The notes: generated by a model from the sequence alone, not told the origin. A DNA stretch of 64,000 bases from Bradyrhizobium algeriense (GCF_003062295.1 NZ_PYCN01000001.1:330001-394000), one strand, 5' to 3'; positions 7,685-19,980 are shown, numbered from the stretch's first letter. Translations and numbers: made by a program.

Positions 7685-9175
7685 ATGCATATTGGGAATC
7701 CGGAAATGACCATTGAAAGCGATGACCTTGCAGCTTTGCGCGAAACCACCAGCAAGGCCTTGCTGGGATTGCTCTGGCTTCATGTTCCCATTGCGCTCGC
7801 CATCGGCCTGATGCGCGATAGCGGCTGGCTGGCGCCAACCGCGCTGACGGCGGCGATGGCGCTGGCTGCGACCCTGTCGTGGCGCACCTCGGGTAACGGG
7901 CTTTCGACGCGGCTGATCTTTGGCGTCGCCCTGATGGGCAGCGTGTCGGTGTTTACCTTCCAGCTCGCCGGCCATGCCTGGCAGGTCGACACGCACATGT
8001 ATTTCTTCGCCACGCTGGCATGTCTCCTCGCCTATTGCGACTATCGCCCGATCCTCGCCGGCGCGGTCGCGGTCGCGCTGCATCATCTGGTGCTGAACTT
8101 CCTGCTTCCGGCGGCGGTTTATCCCGGCGGCGCCGATCTCGGCCGCGTCGTGCTTCACGCCGTCATTCTTCTGATCGAGGCCGGCGTGCTGAGCTGGCTG
8201 GCGGTGAAGCTGTCCAGCCTGTTCGAGACGACCGCGCAGAAGACCGCCGAGGCGGAAGCGGCAAATGCCGCCGAAGCCCGAGCCAATATCGACCGGATGA
8301 CCGCCGAACGGCAGGCCAAACAGGACAGCGACGCGACGCGACGCGAACTCGCCGCGGGCTTCGAGCGCAAGATCGGCAGCATCGTCGAGGCGGTCGCGTT
8401 AACCGCCAACGAGGTGCAGGGCCTCTCCACTTTGATGAGCAAGAGCAACGCGGAAACCACGCGGCATACCGCAGAGGCGGCGGCCGCCTCGACCCGGGCC
8501 TCGTCGAACGTGGAAACGGTTGCGGCGGCGACCGAGGAGCTGACGGCCTCCATCAGCAACATTGCCCAGCAGGTGACGCGCTCCGCCGAAATCGCCAACA
8601 AGGCCGCCGAAGAGGCCCGCCGCACCAACTCCGTGGTTGAGGGGCTTGCCGCCGGCACCCAGAAGATCGGCGAAGTCGTCACGCTGATCCAGAGCATTGC
8701 GAGCCAGACCAACCTGCTGGCGCTGAACGCCACGATCGAAGCCGCCCGTGCCGGCGAACATGGACGGGGATTTGCGGTGGTGGCGAGCGAAGTCAAGGCG
8801 CTGGCCAATCAGACCGCGAAGGCAACGGAAGAAATCTCCGCGCAGGTGCAGGACATCCAGACGGCCACCAGCCAGGCCGTCAGCGCCATCCAGGCGATCG
8901 GCGGAACCATCGCCGAGATCGACGAGATATCCAATGAAGTCGCCGCCGCCGTCGATCAACAGGGCGCAGCGACGCGGGAAATCGCCGGCAATGTGCAGCA
9001 GGCGGCCAACGGTACGCGGGACGTCAACGGCAACATTCTCAGTGTCAGCCGTGCTTCCGAAGAGGCCGGCCGGGCAACATCGAAGCTACTGGATGCTGCG
9101 AACGGTCTGTCGTCGCAATCCGACCGGCTGAAGTCCGAGGTCGGCAGCTTCCTGGGCTCGCTGCACGTAGCGTAA
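7685..9175 (+). CDS. methyl-accepting chemotaxis protein with multi-helix membrane input domain
   Basis: A 496-residue chemoreceptor. Residues about 25-175 contain five or six hydrophobic helices with little periplasmic sequence, including HMYFFATLACLLAYCDYRPI and ALHHLVLNFLLPAAVYPGG, an integral-membrane sensor rather than a classical periplasmic one. I see no clear HAMP domain; a coiled coil leads to the signalling domain with the conserved hairpin IASQTNLLALNATIEAARAG and GRGFAVVASEVKALA. There is no C-terminal NWETF-type pentapeptide. Start ATG 7685 abuts the upstream stop; ATG 7706 is the alternative and loses seven residues. It would feed a CheA-CheW array not present in this window. 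Confidence 0.93.
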   Translation: MHIGNPEMTIESDDLAALRETTSKALLGLLWLHVPIALAIGLMRDSGWLAPTALTAAMALAATLSWRTSGNGLSTRLIFGVALMGSVSVFTFQLAGHAWQVDTHMYFFATLACLLAYCDYRPILAGAVAVALHHLVLNFLLPAAVYPGGADLGRVVLHAVILLIEAGVLSWLAVKLSSLFETTAQKTAEAEAANAAEARANIDRMTAERQAKQDSDATRRELAAGFERKIGSIVEAVALTANEVQGLSTLMSKSNAETTRHTAEAAAASTRASSNVETVAAATEELTASISNIAQQVTRSAEIANKAAEEARRTNSVVEGLAAGTQKIGEVVTLIQSIASQTNLLALNATIEAARAGEHGRGFAVVASEVKALANQTAKATEEISAQVQDIQTATSQAVSAIQAIGGTIAEIDEISNEVAAAVDQQGAATREIAGNVQQAANGTRDVNGNILSVSRASEEAGRATSKLLDAANGLSSQSDRLKSEVGSFLGSLHVA

Positions 9176-9286
9176 GAATTCGAGAACACTGTCATCGTCC
9201 GCCTTGTGCGCAATTGCGCACTGGGGCGGACGATCCAATATTCCAGAGACGCTCGTTTTCAACCGATAAGCCGCGGCGTACTGGAT

Positions 9287-9304
9287 CCCCCGCCTTCGCG
9301 GGGG
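9287..9304. terminator. GC hairpin between convergent genes
   Basis: CCCCCGC, loop CTTC, GCGGGGG, a perfect 7-bp stem in the 163-base gap between the chemoreceptor and the convergent phosphohexomutase gene. There is no T run on either side, so it is not a textbook intrinsic terminator. The surrounding CTGGATCCCC and GGGGACGACG look like the core of another dispersed palindrome. Confidence 0.4.
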
Positions 9305-9338
9305 ACGACGATCGCGTGTGAAGCAAGCGCCGCCGCTC

Positions 9339-10838
9339 TCAAATCTTCTGATTATACGCGCCGACTTCCGGATGCGTGCGCAGCACGGAATCCATCGCCT
9401 CGAACATGTCGCGCATGCGCTGCTCGCTCACCGGGCTCTCGACCACCACGACCAGTTCCGGCTTGTTGGATGAGGCCCGCACCAGGCCCCAGCTTCCATC
9501 TTCAACCGTGACACGGACGCCGTTGACGGTGACGAGATCGCGGATCTTCTGGCCGGCAACCTTGTCGCCGTTTTTCTGCAACGCCTCGAAATGCTTCACC
9601 ACGGCATCGGCAACGCCGTATTTGGTTTCGTCGGCGCAATGCGGCGACATCGTCGGCGACGACCAGGTCTTCGGCAGCGCATCTTTCAGGTCCGCCATCG
9701 ACTTGCCAGGCGCGCGGTCGAGCATCTCGCAGATCGCAATCGCCGAGACCAGACCGTCGTCATAGCCGCGGCCGAACGGCTTGTTGAAGAAGAAGTGTCC
9801 GGATTTTTCGAACCCCGCCAGCGCGCCCATCTCGTTGGTGCGGCGCTTCATGTAGGAATGCCCGGTCTTCCAATAGGCCGTCTTCGCGCCCTGCTTCTGC
9901 AGCACCGGGTCCGTCACGAAAAGTCCAGTCGATTTCACGTCGACCACGAACTGCGCATCCTTGTGGATCGCCGACATGTCGCGCGCCAGCATCACGCCGA
10001 CCTTGTCGGCGAAGATTTCCTCGCCGGTGTTGTCGACCACGCCGCAGCGGTCGCCGTCGCCGTCGAAGCCCAGGCCGACATCGGCCTTGTGCTTGAGCAC
10101 CGCGTCGCGAATCGCGTGCAGCATCTCCATGTCTTCGGGGTTCGGATTGTATTTCGGGAAGGTGTGGTCGAGTTCGGTGTCGAGCGGGATCACCTCGCAG
10201 CCGATCGCTTCCATCACCTGCGGCGCGAACGCGCCGGCCGTGCCGTTGCCGCAGGCGACCACGACTTTCAGCTTGCGCTTCAGCTTCGGCCGGCTGGTGA
10301 GATCGGCGATGTAGCGCGCCGGGAAATCTTCGTGGAACTGGTAGGAACCGCCCGCCTTGTTGTTGAACTCGGCGTTGAGCACGATTTGCCTCAGCCGCGT
10401 CATCTCGTCGGGGCCGAAGGTGAGCGGACGGTTGGCGCCCATCTTGACGCCGGTCCAGCCATTGTCGTTATGCGAGGCCGTCACCATCGCGACGCAGGGC
10501 ACGTCTAGATCGAACTGCGCGAAATAAGCCATCGGCGTCACCGCCAGCCCGATGTCGTGCACCTTGCAGCCCGCCGCCATCAGGCCTGAGATCAGCGCGT
10601 ATTTGATCGAGGCCGAATAGCCGCGAAAATCATGGCCGGTAACGATTTCTTGTTTGACGCCGAGTTCCGCAATCAGCGCGCCGAGCCCCATGCCCAGCGC
10701 CTGAATACCCATCAGGTTGATTTCCTTCTCGAACAGCCAGCGCGCGTCGTATTCGCGAAAGCCGGTTGCCTTTACCATCGGCCCGGATTCGAACTCATAG
10801 GTATTCGGAACCAGCATGGATTTGGGCTTGGGGAACAT
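9339..10838 (-). CDS. phosphomannomutase/phosphoglucomutase
   Basis: An alpha-D-phosphohexomutase of 499 residues that interconverts 6- and 1-phosphates of mannose or glucose and supplies GDP-mannose or UDP-glucose for polysaccharides. The phosphoserine loop is TASHN with Ser 122, the magnesium loop is GFDGDGDR (Asp 259, 261, 263) and the phosphate-binding C-terminal domain carries RASSNKPELVV. It resembles AlgC- and NoeK-type bifunctional enzymes rather than Pgm. Start ATG 10838. With UDP-glucose dehydrogenase 4 kb away it fits envelope or exopolysaccharide precursor supply. Which sugar is preferred cannot be read from sequence. Confidence 0.93.
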   Translation of the reverse strand: MFPKPKSMLVPNTYEFESGPMVKATGFREYDARWLFEKEINLMGIQALGMGLGALIAELGVKQEIVTGHDFRGYSASIKYALISGLMAAGCKVHDIGLAVTPMAYFAQFDLDVPCVAMVTASHNDNGWTGVKMGANRPLTFGPDEMTRLRQIVLNAEFNNKAGGSYQFHEDFPARYIADLTSRPKLKRKLKVVVACGNGTAGAFAPQVMEAIGCEVIPLDTELDHTFPKYNPNPEDMEMLHAIRDAVLKHKADVGLGFDGDGDRCGVVDNTGEEIFADKVGVMLARDMSAIHKDAQFVVDVKSTGLFVTDPVLQKQGAKTAYWKTGHSYMKRRTNEMGALAGFEKSGHFFFNKPFGRGYDDGLVSAIAICEMLDRAPGKSMADLKDALPKTWSSPTMSPHCADETKYGVADAVVKHFEALQKNGDKVAGQKIRDLVTVNGVRVTVEDGSWGLVRASSNKPELVVVVESPVSEQRMRDMFEAMDSVLRTHPEVGAYNQKI

Positions 10839-10961
10839 GGGCTGCCTTGTCGTGAAAATGCTTAAGGGAACACCGCAGCCATAGCGAATACGCGGGCCGG
10901 GCGATAGGCGGGACTGGCGCGTTGTGGCAGCTAATTAAGGCAGATTGGTAACCGGTAAACC

Positions 10962-11477
10962 TTACTGTTCCAGCACCAGCCTGCCGTTGGCGTATTCGAA
11001 CCGCTTCAGCTTCGACAGGAACGACAGGCCAAGCAGGTTTTCCGACAGCGCCTCATCCGGCAGCACCACGGCGTCGACGTCGCGCACCACGAGGCCGCCA
11101 AGCTCGATCATCGCAAGCCGCGTGCGCGCGGCCTTGATAGTGCCGTTGGCGGTGGTGACGGTCGCGTTGTAGTCGCTGCGCGAAGGACGGAAGCCAAACC
11201 GCGCCGCGGACTTTTCGTTCAGCGCCACCAGCGAGGCGCCGGTGTCGACCATGAAATTCATGCGCTGACCGTCGATGTGGCCGTCGGTCTGGAAATGGCC
11301 GCGGGCGTCGCGGGGAATGTCGAGGCTGCGGCCGGAGGCCTGCGCGACCGTTTGCGCGGGCGCTGCTTTCGGCGAAGTGCTGGCGGAGGCCGGCGCCAGC
11401 GACATCTTGTCCGCCATCTGCCCCATGTAGGTGCCGAGACCGACCAGGACGGCGGCAAGGATCATCAGGTTACGCAT
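10962..11477 (-). CDS. TIGR02281-type retropepsin-like aspartic protease
   Basis: A 171-residue protein with an N-terminal membrane anchor or signal (MRNLMILAAVLVGLGTYMG), a Ser/Ala/Pro linker and a single retropepsin-like domain. The active-site motif is FMVDTGAS with Asp 78; GLSFLSKLKRFEY near the C-terminus is the usual family ending. Clan AA single-domain proteases act as homodimers, here probably in the periplasm. Substrates of this alphaproteobacterial family are not known to me. Start ATG 11477. The gene stands alone between the mutase and hrpB, all on the minus strand. Confidence 0.9.
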   Translation of the reverse strand: MRNLMILAAVLVGLGTYMGQMADKMSLAPASASTSPKAAPAQTVAQASGRSLDIPRDARGHFQTDGHIDGQRMNFMVDTGASLVALNEKSAARFGFRPSRSDYNATVTTANGTIKAARTRLAMIELGGLVVRDVDAVVLPDEALSENLLGLSFLSKLKRFEYANGRLVLEQ

Positions 11478-11600
11478 TACGCCACACTCGATTCCCAGAC
11501 CACCGATAACACCACGGCAGGGGCAAGCCGCGACTTAACAGAGGCGACCGCGGCTGCCATTTTGACGAAAAGGATGAGTGAAGCGTTAACGGGCGCGCGT

Positions 11601-14078
<2,478 letters not shown>

Positions 14079-14101
14079 TTGCGGCTCGTATCATTGGCTC
14101 T

Positions 14102-14247
14102 CTTCCCCTCTCCCCTTGTGGGAGAGGGTGGATCGAATGAGCGTCAGCTCATTCGAGACGGGTGAGGGGTCTGTCTCCGCGGATAGAGACCCCTCATCCG
14201 TCTTCGCTTCGCGAAGCCACCTTCTCCCACAAGGGGAGAAGGGAAGG
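14102..14247. repeat. Palindromic repeat family E, copy 1
   Basis: A nested palindrome. The outer arms are CTTCCCCTCTCCCCTTGTGG and CCACAAGGGGAGAAGGGAAG; the inner arms GGGTGAGGGGT and ACCCCTCATCCG flank a short core. A second complete copy is at 63417-63568 and a shortened one-hairpin relative at 20720-20752. It fills the hrpB-ugd gap and is in the upstream region of hrpB. Confidence 0.85.
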
Positions 14248-14251
14248 AAGA

Positions 14252-15562
14252 TCAAGTCGTCACGCGCCCCACGCTCTCATAGGTAAAGCCATGCGCGGCC
14301 ATGTCCTCGGGACGGTAGATGTTGCGCAAATCCACCACGACCGGCTGCGCCATTTCGGCCCTGAGGCGGGCCAGATCGAGCGCCCGGAACTGGACCCACT
14401 CGGTGACGATCACCAGCGCATCAGCGCCGCGCGCGCATTCGTAAGGGTCGGCGCAATATTCGATCTCGGGCAGTTCCTTCTTCGCCTGCTCCATGCCGAC
14501 CGGATCGTGCGCCCGCACTTTCGCGCCCATGTCGAGCAGGCCGGTGACCAGCGGGATCGACGGCGCCTCGCGCATGTCGTCGGTGTCAGGCTTGAAGGTT
14601 AGGCCGAGCACGGCCACCGTCTTGCCACGCAAATTGCCGCCGACGGCATTGGAAACCTTGCGCGCCATCGCCCGCTTTCTGATGTCGTTGACGCCGAGCA
14701 CCGCCTCGACGATGCGCAACTGCACATCATGGTCCTGCGCGATCTTGACCAGCGCACGGGTATCCTTCGGAAAGCACGAACCGCCGAAGCCCGGCCCGGC
14801 ATGCAGGAATTTCGAGCCGATCCGGTTATCGAGCCCGATGCCGCGCGCGACCTGCTGCACGTCGGCGCCGACCTTCTCTGACAGATCGGCGATTTCGTTG
14901 ATGAAGGTGATCTTGGTGGCGAGGAACGCGTTCGCCGCGTATTTGATTAATTCCGCGGTACGCCGCGCGGTGAACATCAGCGGCGCTTGGTTGAGCGACA
15001 GCGGCCGGTAGACGTCGCCGAGCACCTTGCGGCCGCGCTCATCATCGGTACCGACCACGATGCGATCGGGGAATTTAAAGTCGCGGATCGCAGCGCCCTC
15101 GCGCAGGAATTCCGGATTGGAGGCGACCACAACATCGGCCGACGGATTGGCCTCGAGAATCAAGCGCTCGACCTCGTCACCGGTGCCTACCGGCACAGTC
15201 GATTTTGTCACCACCACCGTGAAGCCGGACAGCGCAGCCGCGATCTCGCGCGCGGCGCTGTAGACGTAAGTGAGGTCGGCATGGCCGTCGCCGCGCCGCG
15301 ATGGGGTGCCGACCGCGATGAACACGGCGTCGGCTTCCGCGACCGGTGCGGTCAGGTCGGTGGTGAAATCCAGCCGCTTGGCCTTGACGTTGGACGCCAC
15401 CAGCGCGTCGAGCCCGGGCTCGAAGATCGGGATTTCACCCCTGCGCAGGGCTTCGATCTTGCCGGCATCCTTGTCCACGCAGGTGACCTGGTGGCCGAAA
15501 TCCGCAAAGCAGGCGCCGGATACCAGCCCCACATAGCCCGTGCCAATCATGGCGATTCGCAT
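14252..15562 (-). CDS. ugd: UDP-glucose 6-dehydrogenase
   Basis: Oxidises UDP-glucose to UDP-glucuronate with two NAD+, feeding exopolysaccharide, LPS and other uronic-acid polymers. In 436 residues it has an N-terminal Rossmann motif GTGYVGLVSGACFADFGH (7-24), the central dimerisation helix, and the catalytic cysteine 263 in GGSCFPKDTRAL. The C-terminal UDP-binding domain shows VLGLTFKPDTDDMREAPS. Start ATG 15562. Length is standard. A degraded repeat-like segment (AGAGCATTTTTCAGC, about 15616) lies in the divergent gap to the acyltransferase gene. Confidence 0.96.
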   Translation of the reverse strand: MRIAMIGTGYVGLVSGACFADFGHQVTCVDKDAGKIEALRRGEIPIFEPGLDALVASNVKAKRLDFTTDLTAPVAEADAVFIAVGTPSRRGDGHADLTYVYSAAREIAAALSGFTVVVTKSTVPVGTGDEVERLILEANPSADVVVASNPEFLREGAAIRDFKFPDRIVVGTDDERGRKVLGDVYRPLSLNQAPLMFTARRTAELIKYAANAFLATKITFINEIADLSEKVGADVQQVARGIGLDNRIGSKFLHAGPGFGGSCFPKDTRALVKIAQDHDVQLRIVEAVLGVNDIRKRAMARKVSNAVGGNLRGKTVAVLGLTFKPDTDDMREAPSIPLVTGLLDMGAKVRAHDPVGMEQAKKELPEIEYCADPYECARGADALVIVTEWVQFRALDLARLRAEMAQPVVVDLRNIYRPEDMAAHGFTYESVGRVTT

Positions 15563-15743
15563 GAAATCAGTCCGTATTTGATGGTTAACGCCAATCCCGA
15601 ATTCGCGGGCGTCTTAGAGCATTTTTCAGCAAAAGGGGAAACCGGAAAAAGCACAGAAAGCCGGCATGTCGCTTGTATGGATAAAGGAGAAAGCAACGGA
15701 TCGGGCCGAAGATGCGGCCGCCTCGCGCCGAAAAGGGACACCG

Positions 15744-16799
15744 ATGACTTTAAACGGCACAGCCGTCACCGAACGTTCCACCCGCATCGACTGGGTGGAC
15801 TACGCCAAGGGCATCTGCATCGTCATGGTGGTGATGATGCATTCGGTGCTGGGCGTGGAAAAGGCGGCCGGTGACACTGGTTTCATGCATGCGTTCGTCA
15901 TGTTCGCGCAGCCGTTCCGGATGCCGGATTTCTTCCTGATTTCAGGCCTGTTTCTCGCCGTCGTGATCGATCGCGACTGGCGCACCTATCTCGACCGCAA
16001 AGTCCTGCACTTCGCCTATTTCTACGTGCTGTGGATGACGATCCAGTTCGGCTTCAAGGCGCCGGGCTTCGCCGCCGAACAAGGCTGGCGCCATGTCGGA
16101 TTGCTGTATCTGGAATCCTTCGTCGAGCCGTTCGGCACGCTGTGGTTCATTTATTTGTTGCCGGTATTCTTCGTCGTCACAAAACTGTCACGCGGCATCC
16201 CCGCCATCGCGATCTGGCTCGTCGCCGCGGCGCTCGAGACGGCGCATGTCGTGACCGGCTGGACGGTGATCGACGAATTTTGCGGACGCTTCGTCTATTT
16301 CTATTCCGGCTATCTGTTTGCTTCCTACGTGTTCGCGCTGTCGGATCGTTCGCGAGAGAAGCCGGCGCTGGCGCTGGCGCTGATTGGACTGGCGCTGTGG
16401 GCGCTTGTCAATGGTGGCCTCGTGATCGCGGACTTCAGCCATTGGCCGCTGATCTCGCTGGCGCTCGGGTTCGCCGGCGCCGGCGCCATCATCGTCATGG
16501 GAACGCTGCTGGCGCGGATGCAGTGGCTCAATTTCCTGCGCTATTGCGGCGAACACTCCATCGTCATCTATCTCGCGTTCTTCCTGCCGATGGCGGTGAC
16601 CCGAACGCTGCTGCTGAAGACCGGCCTGATCGCCGATATCGGGGTGATCTCGCTGATCGTCACCGTTGCCGGCGTCGCAGGCGCAGTGGTGATCTGGCGG
16701 CTGGCGCTGGCGCTGCGCGCCGACTTCCTGTTCGAGCGCCCCGAAGCCTTCTGGATCGCGCCGAAAAAGGCCGCTCCGGCGCTGCAGCCGGCGGAGTAA
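15744..16799 (+). CDS. acyltransferase 3 family membrane protein
   Basis: A roughly 351-residue polytopic protein with about ten hydrophobic segments. It opens with RIDWVDYAKGICIVMVVMMH, the acyltransferase-3 signature in which the His is thought catalytic, followed by RMPDFFLISGLFLA. Members (OpgC, NodX, OafA, YcfT) transfer acetyl, succinyl or similar groups to extracytoplasmic sugars, so an envelope polysaccharide is the likely acceptor; the nearest named relative appears to be the YcfT group of unknown function. ATG 15744 follows AAAAGGGACACCG; an in-frame ATG at 15666 would add 26 non-conserved residues. Confidence 0.87.
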   Translation: MTLNGTAVTERSTRIDWVDYAKGICIVMVVMMHSVLGVEKAAGDTGFMHAFVMFAQPFRMPDFFLISGLFLAVVIDRDWRTYLDRKVLHFAYFYVLWMTIQFGFKAPGFAAEQGWRHVGLLYLESFVEPFGTLWFIYLLPVFFVVTKLSRGIPAIAIWLVAAALETAHVVTGWTVIDEFCGRFVYFYSGYLFASYVFALSDRSREKPALALALIGLALWALVNGGLVIADFSHWPLISLALGFAGAGAIIVMGTLLARMQWLNFLRYCGEHSIVIYLAFFLPMAVTRTLLLKTGLIADIGVISLIVTVAGVAGAVVIWRLALALRADFLFERPEAFWIAPKKAAPALQPAE

Positions 16800-16905
16800 G
16801 TCGTCGGCCCCGTAGCCCGGGGCGACGGCAATTTGGCTGTGCGGTAGCGACCAAAATCCACCTCACAAGGCTGTCATTCCGCGCAAAAATCCCTAAATTT
16901 CGGCC

Positions 16906-19900
16906 ATGCCGAAATCAGCCCCCAAAGCCGCCGCGAAACCCGCTCCCGCCGCCAAAACCCCTGCCAAGGCGCCCGCCAAACAGCCTGGCAAGGGCGACCA
17001 TGTCTTTCTGGTCGACGGTTCCGGCTACATTTTCCGCGCCTATCACGCGCTGCCGCCCCTAAACCGCAGATCCGACGGGCTGCAGGTCAATGCCGTGCTC
17101 GGCTTCTGCAATATGTTGTGGAAGCTGCTCCGCGAAATGCCGGAGGATAACCGGCCAACGCATCTGGCGGTCGTGTTCGATAAATCCGAGATCACGTTCC
17201 GCAACAAGCTCTATCCCGATTACAAGGCGCACCGGACAGCGGCGCCGGATGACCTGATCCCGCAATTTGCGCTGATCCGCGAGGCGGTGCGCGCGTTCGA
17301 CCTGCCCTGCCTGGAACAGGTCGGCTTCGAGGCCGACGATCTGATCGCGACCTATGTCCGAATCGCCTGCGAGCGCGGGGCTTCCGCCACCATCGTGTCC
17401 TCGGACAAGGACCTGATGCAGCTCGTGACCGATTGCGTCACCATGTACGACACCATGAAGGATCGCCGGATCGGCATTCCCGAAGTGATCGAGAAATTCG
17501 GCGTGCCGCCCGAGAAAGTCGTCGAGGTGCAGGCGCTGGCCGGCGATTCCACCGACAATGTACCCGGCGTGCCCGGCATCGGCGTCAAGACCGCCGCGCA
17601 ATTGATCATCGAATATGGCGATCTGGAACAACTGTTGTTCCGCGCCGGCGAGATCAAGCAGCCGAAGCGGCGCGAGGCCCTGATCGAGAACGCCGAGAAG
17701 GCGCGTATCTCGCGGCAACTGGTGCTGCTCGACGACAAAGTCGATCTTGAGGTTCCGCTCGACGACCTCGCGGTGCACGAGCCGGATGCGCGCAAGCTGA
17801 TTGCCTTCCTCAAGGCGATGGAGTTCTCCACACTCACCCGCCGCGTGGCCGAATATTCGCAAGTTGACCCGGCGGATATCGAGGCGGATGCGGGTAACAA
17901 AAGCGGCGCCAGTGTTTTCGCGGTGCCGCCCTCGGGCAAGAAGCCGGAAGGCTATTCCGAGGGAGCGACGCTGTTCGATGCCCCGGGTTCTCCTTCCGCC
18001 TCGCCCTCAGGCAAGGGAAAGACGACACCGGACAAAGGCGCCGACAAGCAGGACAAGGCCGCGAGCCCCAAGGGAACGCCAATCTCACTCGCCGCCGCCC
18101 GCGCCGAAGCCGCACGAAAACTGCCGGTCGACCGGAGCAAGTATCAGACCATCCGTAATTTCGATGAGCTCAATGCCTGGGTTGCGCGGGCCTATGACGC
18201 CGGCACGTTTGCGATCGACGTCAAGGCGAGCTCGGGCGATCCGATGCAGGCCGACATCTGCGGTATCGCGCTGGCGCTGGCGCCAAACGACGCCTGCTAT
18301 GTTCCGCTCACGCACAAGCAATCGGGCGGCGGCGCAGGCCTGTTCGACGCTGGCCTGGCACCGGACCAGATCACGGCCGCCGAGGCGCTGGCGGCACTGC
18401 AGCCGCTGTTGGAATCACCAGGCATTCTCAAGATCGGCTTCGACATCAAATTCAACGCCGTGATGCTGGCGCAGCACGGCATCACACTGTGCAATATCGA
18501 CGATGCGCAATTGATGTCGTACGCGCTCGACGCTGGACGCAATTCACATGCGCTGGGGTCGCTCGCCGAACGTTGGTTTGGCCATGCCGTGATCGGCGAA
18601 AGCGAGCTAATCGGCAACGGCAAGAACAAGCTGACCTTCGATCAGGTCGCGATCGACAAGGCGACCACCTATTCGGCCGAGAGCGCCGACGTGATCCTGC
18701 GGCTGCATCGTGTGCTGAAGCCGCGGCTCGCCGCCGAACACATGACGACGGTCTACGAGACGCTCGAACGGCCGCTGGTCAGCGTGCTGGCGCGAATGGA
18801 ACGGCGCGGCATCTCGATCGACCGGCAGGTGCTGTCGCGGCTGTCGGGCGAGTTCGCCCAGACCGCGGCCCGCGTCGAGGCCGAGCTGCAGGAGATCGCG
18901 GGCGAGCCGATCAATGTCGGCAGCCCCAAACAGATCGGCGACATTATCTTCGGCAAGATGGGAATAACCGGCGGCACCAAGACCAAGACCGGCGCATGGT
19001 CGACCTCGGCGCAGATCCTCGACGAACTCGCCGAACAGGGTCATGAGTTTCCGAAGAAGATTTTGGAATGGCGGCAGGTGTCGAAGCTGAAATCGACCTA
19101 CACCGACGCGCTGCCGGAATATGTGCATCCACAGACCCATCGCGTGCACACGACGTATGCGCTGGCAGCTACCACCACGGGGCGGCTGTCGTCGAACGAG
19201 CCGAACCTGCAGAACATCCCGGTTCGCACCGAGGACGGCCGCAAGATCCGCCGCGCCTTTATCGCGACGCCCGGCCACAAGCTGGTGTCGGCGGATTATT
19301 CACAGATTGAATTGCGACTGCTGGCCGAGATCGCTGACATCCCCGTGCTGAAGCAGGCGTTCCGCGACGGGCTCGACATTCACGCCATGACGGCCTCCGA
19401 AATGTTCGGCGTGCCGATCAAGGACATGCCGGGCGAGGTGCGCCGCCGCGCCAAAGCGATCAATTTCGGCATCATCTACGGCATCTCGGCGTTCGGCCTC
19501 GCCAACCAGCTCGGCATCGCCCGCGAGGAAGCCTCCGCCTACATCAAGAAGTACTTTGAGCGCTTTCCGGGCATCCGCGCCTATATGGATGAGACCAAGG
19601 AATCATGCCGCAAGAACGGCTATGTCTCCACGCTGTTCGGCCGGAAGATGTACTACCCCGACATCAAGGCTTCGAATGCGTCGGTTCGCGCCTTCAACGA
19701 GCGCGCGTCGATCAATGCGCGCCTGCAAGGCACCGCCGCCGACATCATCCGCCGCGCGATGATCCGGATGGAAGATGCACTTGCCGCAAAGAAGCTTTCC
19801 GCGCAGATGCTCTTGCAGGTGCACGACGAACTGATCTTCGAGGTGCCCGACAACGAGGTGGCGGCGACACTTCCGGTCGTGCAGCACGTGATGCAGGACG

Positions 19901-19980
19901 CGCCTTTCCCCGCGGTGCTGCTCTCGCTGCCGCTGCAGGTGGACGCGCGCGCCGCGAATAATTGGGATGAGGCGCATTAG
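16906..19980 (+). CDS. polA: DNA polymerase I, proofreading site degenerate
   Basis: A 1024-residue DNA polymerase I for gap filling and Okazaki primer removal. Residues 1-30 are an Ala/Lys/Pro-rich tail; the 5'-3' nuclease domain follows (FLVDGSGYIFRAYHALPPL, ADDLIATYVRIA, DSTDNVPGVPGIGVKTAAQL), then a Ser/Lys-rich linker, the 3'-5' exonuclease fold and the polymerase domain. Polymerase motifs are intact: Asp 797 in SADYSQIELRLL, motif B RRRAKAINFGIIYG, and Asp 974 in QVHDELIFEV. The exonuclease fold is recognisable but loses three metal ligands: DxE is D438-V-K440, the second Asp is Asn 517 and the third is Ser 593 (Tyr 589 kept). It should therefore polymerise but not proofread. Confidence 0.97.
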   Translation: MPKSAPKAAAKPAPAAKTPAKAPAKQPGKGDHVFLVDGSGYIFRAYHALPPLNRRSDGLQVNAVLGFCNMLWKLLREMPEDNRPTHLAVVFDKSEITFRNKLYPDYKAHRTAAPDDLIPQFALIREAVRAFDLPCLEQVGFEADDLIATYVRIACERGASATIVSSDKDLMQLVTDCVTMYDTMKDRRIGIPEVIEKFGVPPEKVVEVQALAGDSTDNVPGVPGIGVKTAAQLIIEYGDLEQLLFRAGEIKQPKRREALIENAEKARISRQLVLLDDKVDLEVPLDDLAVHEPDARKLIAFLKAMEFSTLTRRVAEYSQVDPADIEADAGNKSGASVFAVPPSGKKPEGYSEGATLFDAPGSPSASPSGKGKTTPDKGADKQDKAASPKGTPISLAAARAEAARKLPVDRSKYQTIRNFDELNAWVARAYDAGTFAIDVKASSGDPMQADICGIALALAPNDACYVPLTHKQSGGGAGLFDAGLAPDQITAAEALAALQPLLESPGILKIGFDIKFNAVMLAQHGITLCNIDDAQLMSYALDAGRNSHALGSLAERWFGHAVIGESELIGNGKNKLTFDQVAIDKATTYSAESADVILRLHRVLKPRLAAEHMTTVYETLERPLVSVLARMERRGISIDRQVLSRLSGEFAQTAARVEAELQEIAGEPINVGSPKQIGDIIFGKMGITGGTKTKTGAWSTSAQILDELAEQGHEFPKKILEWRQVSKLKSTYTDALPEYVHPQTHRVHTTYALAATTTGRLSSNEPNLQNIPVRTEDGRKIRRAFIATPGHKLVSADYSQIELRLLAEIADIPVLKQAFRDGLDIHAMTASEMFGVPIKDMPGEVRRRAKAINFGIIYGISAFGLANQLGIAREEASAYIKKYFERFPGIRAYMDETKESCRKNGYVSTLFGRKMYYPDIKASNASVRAFNERASINARLQGTAADIIRRAMIRMEDALAAKKLSAQMLLQVHDELIFEVPDNEVAATLPVVQHVMQDAPFPAVLLSLPLQVDARAANNWDEAH

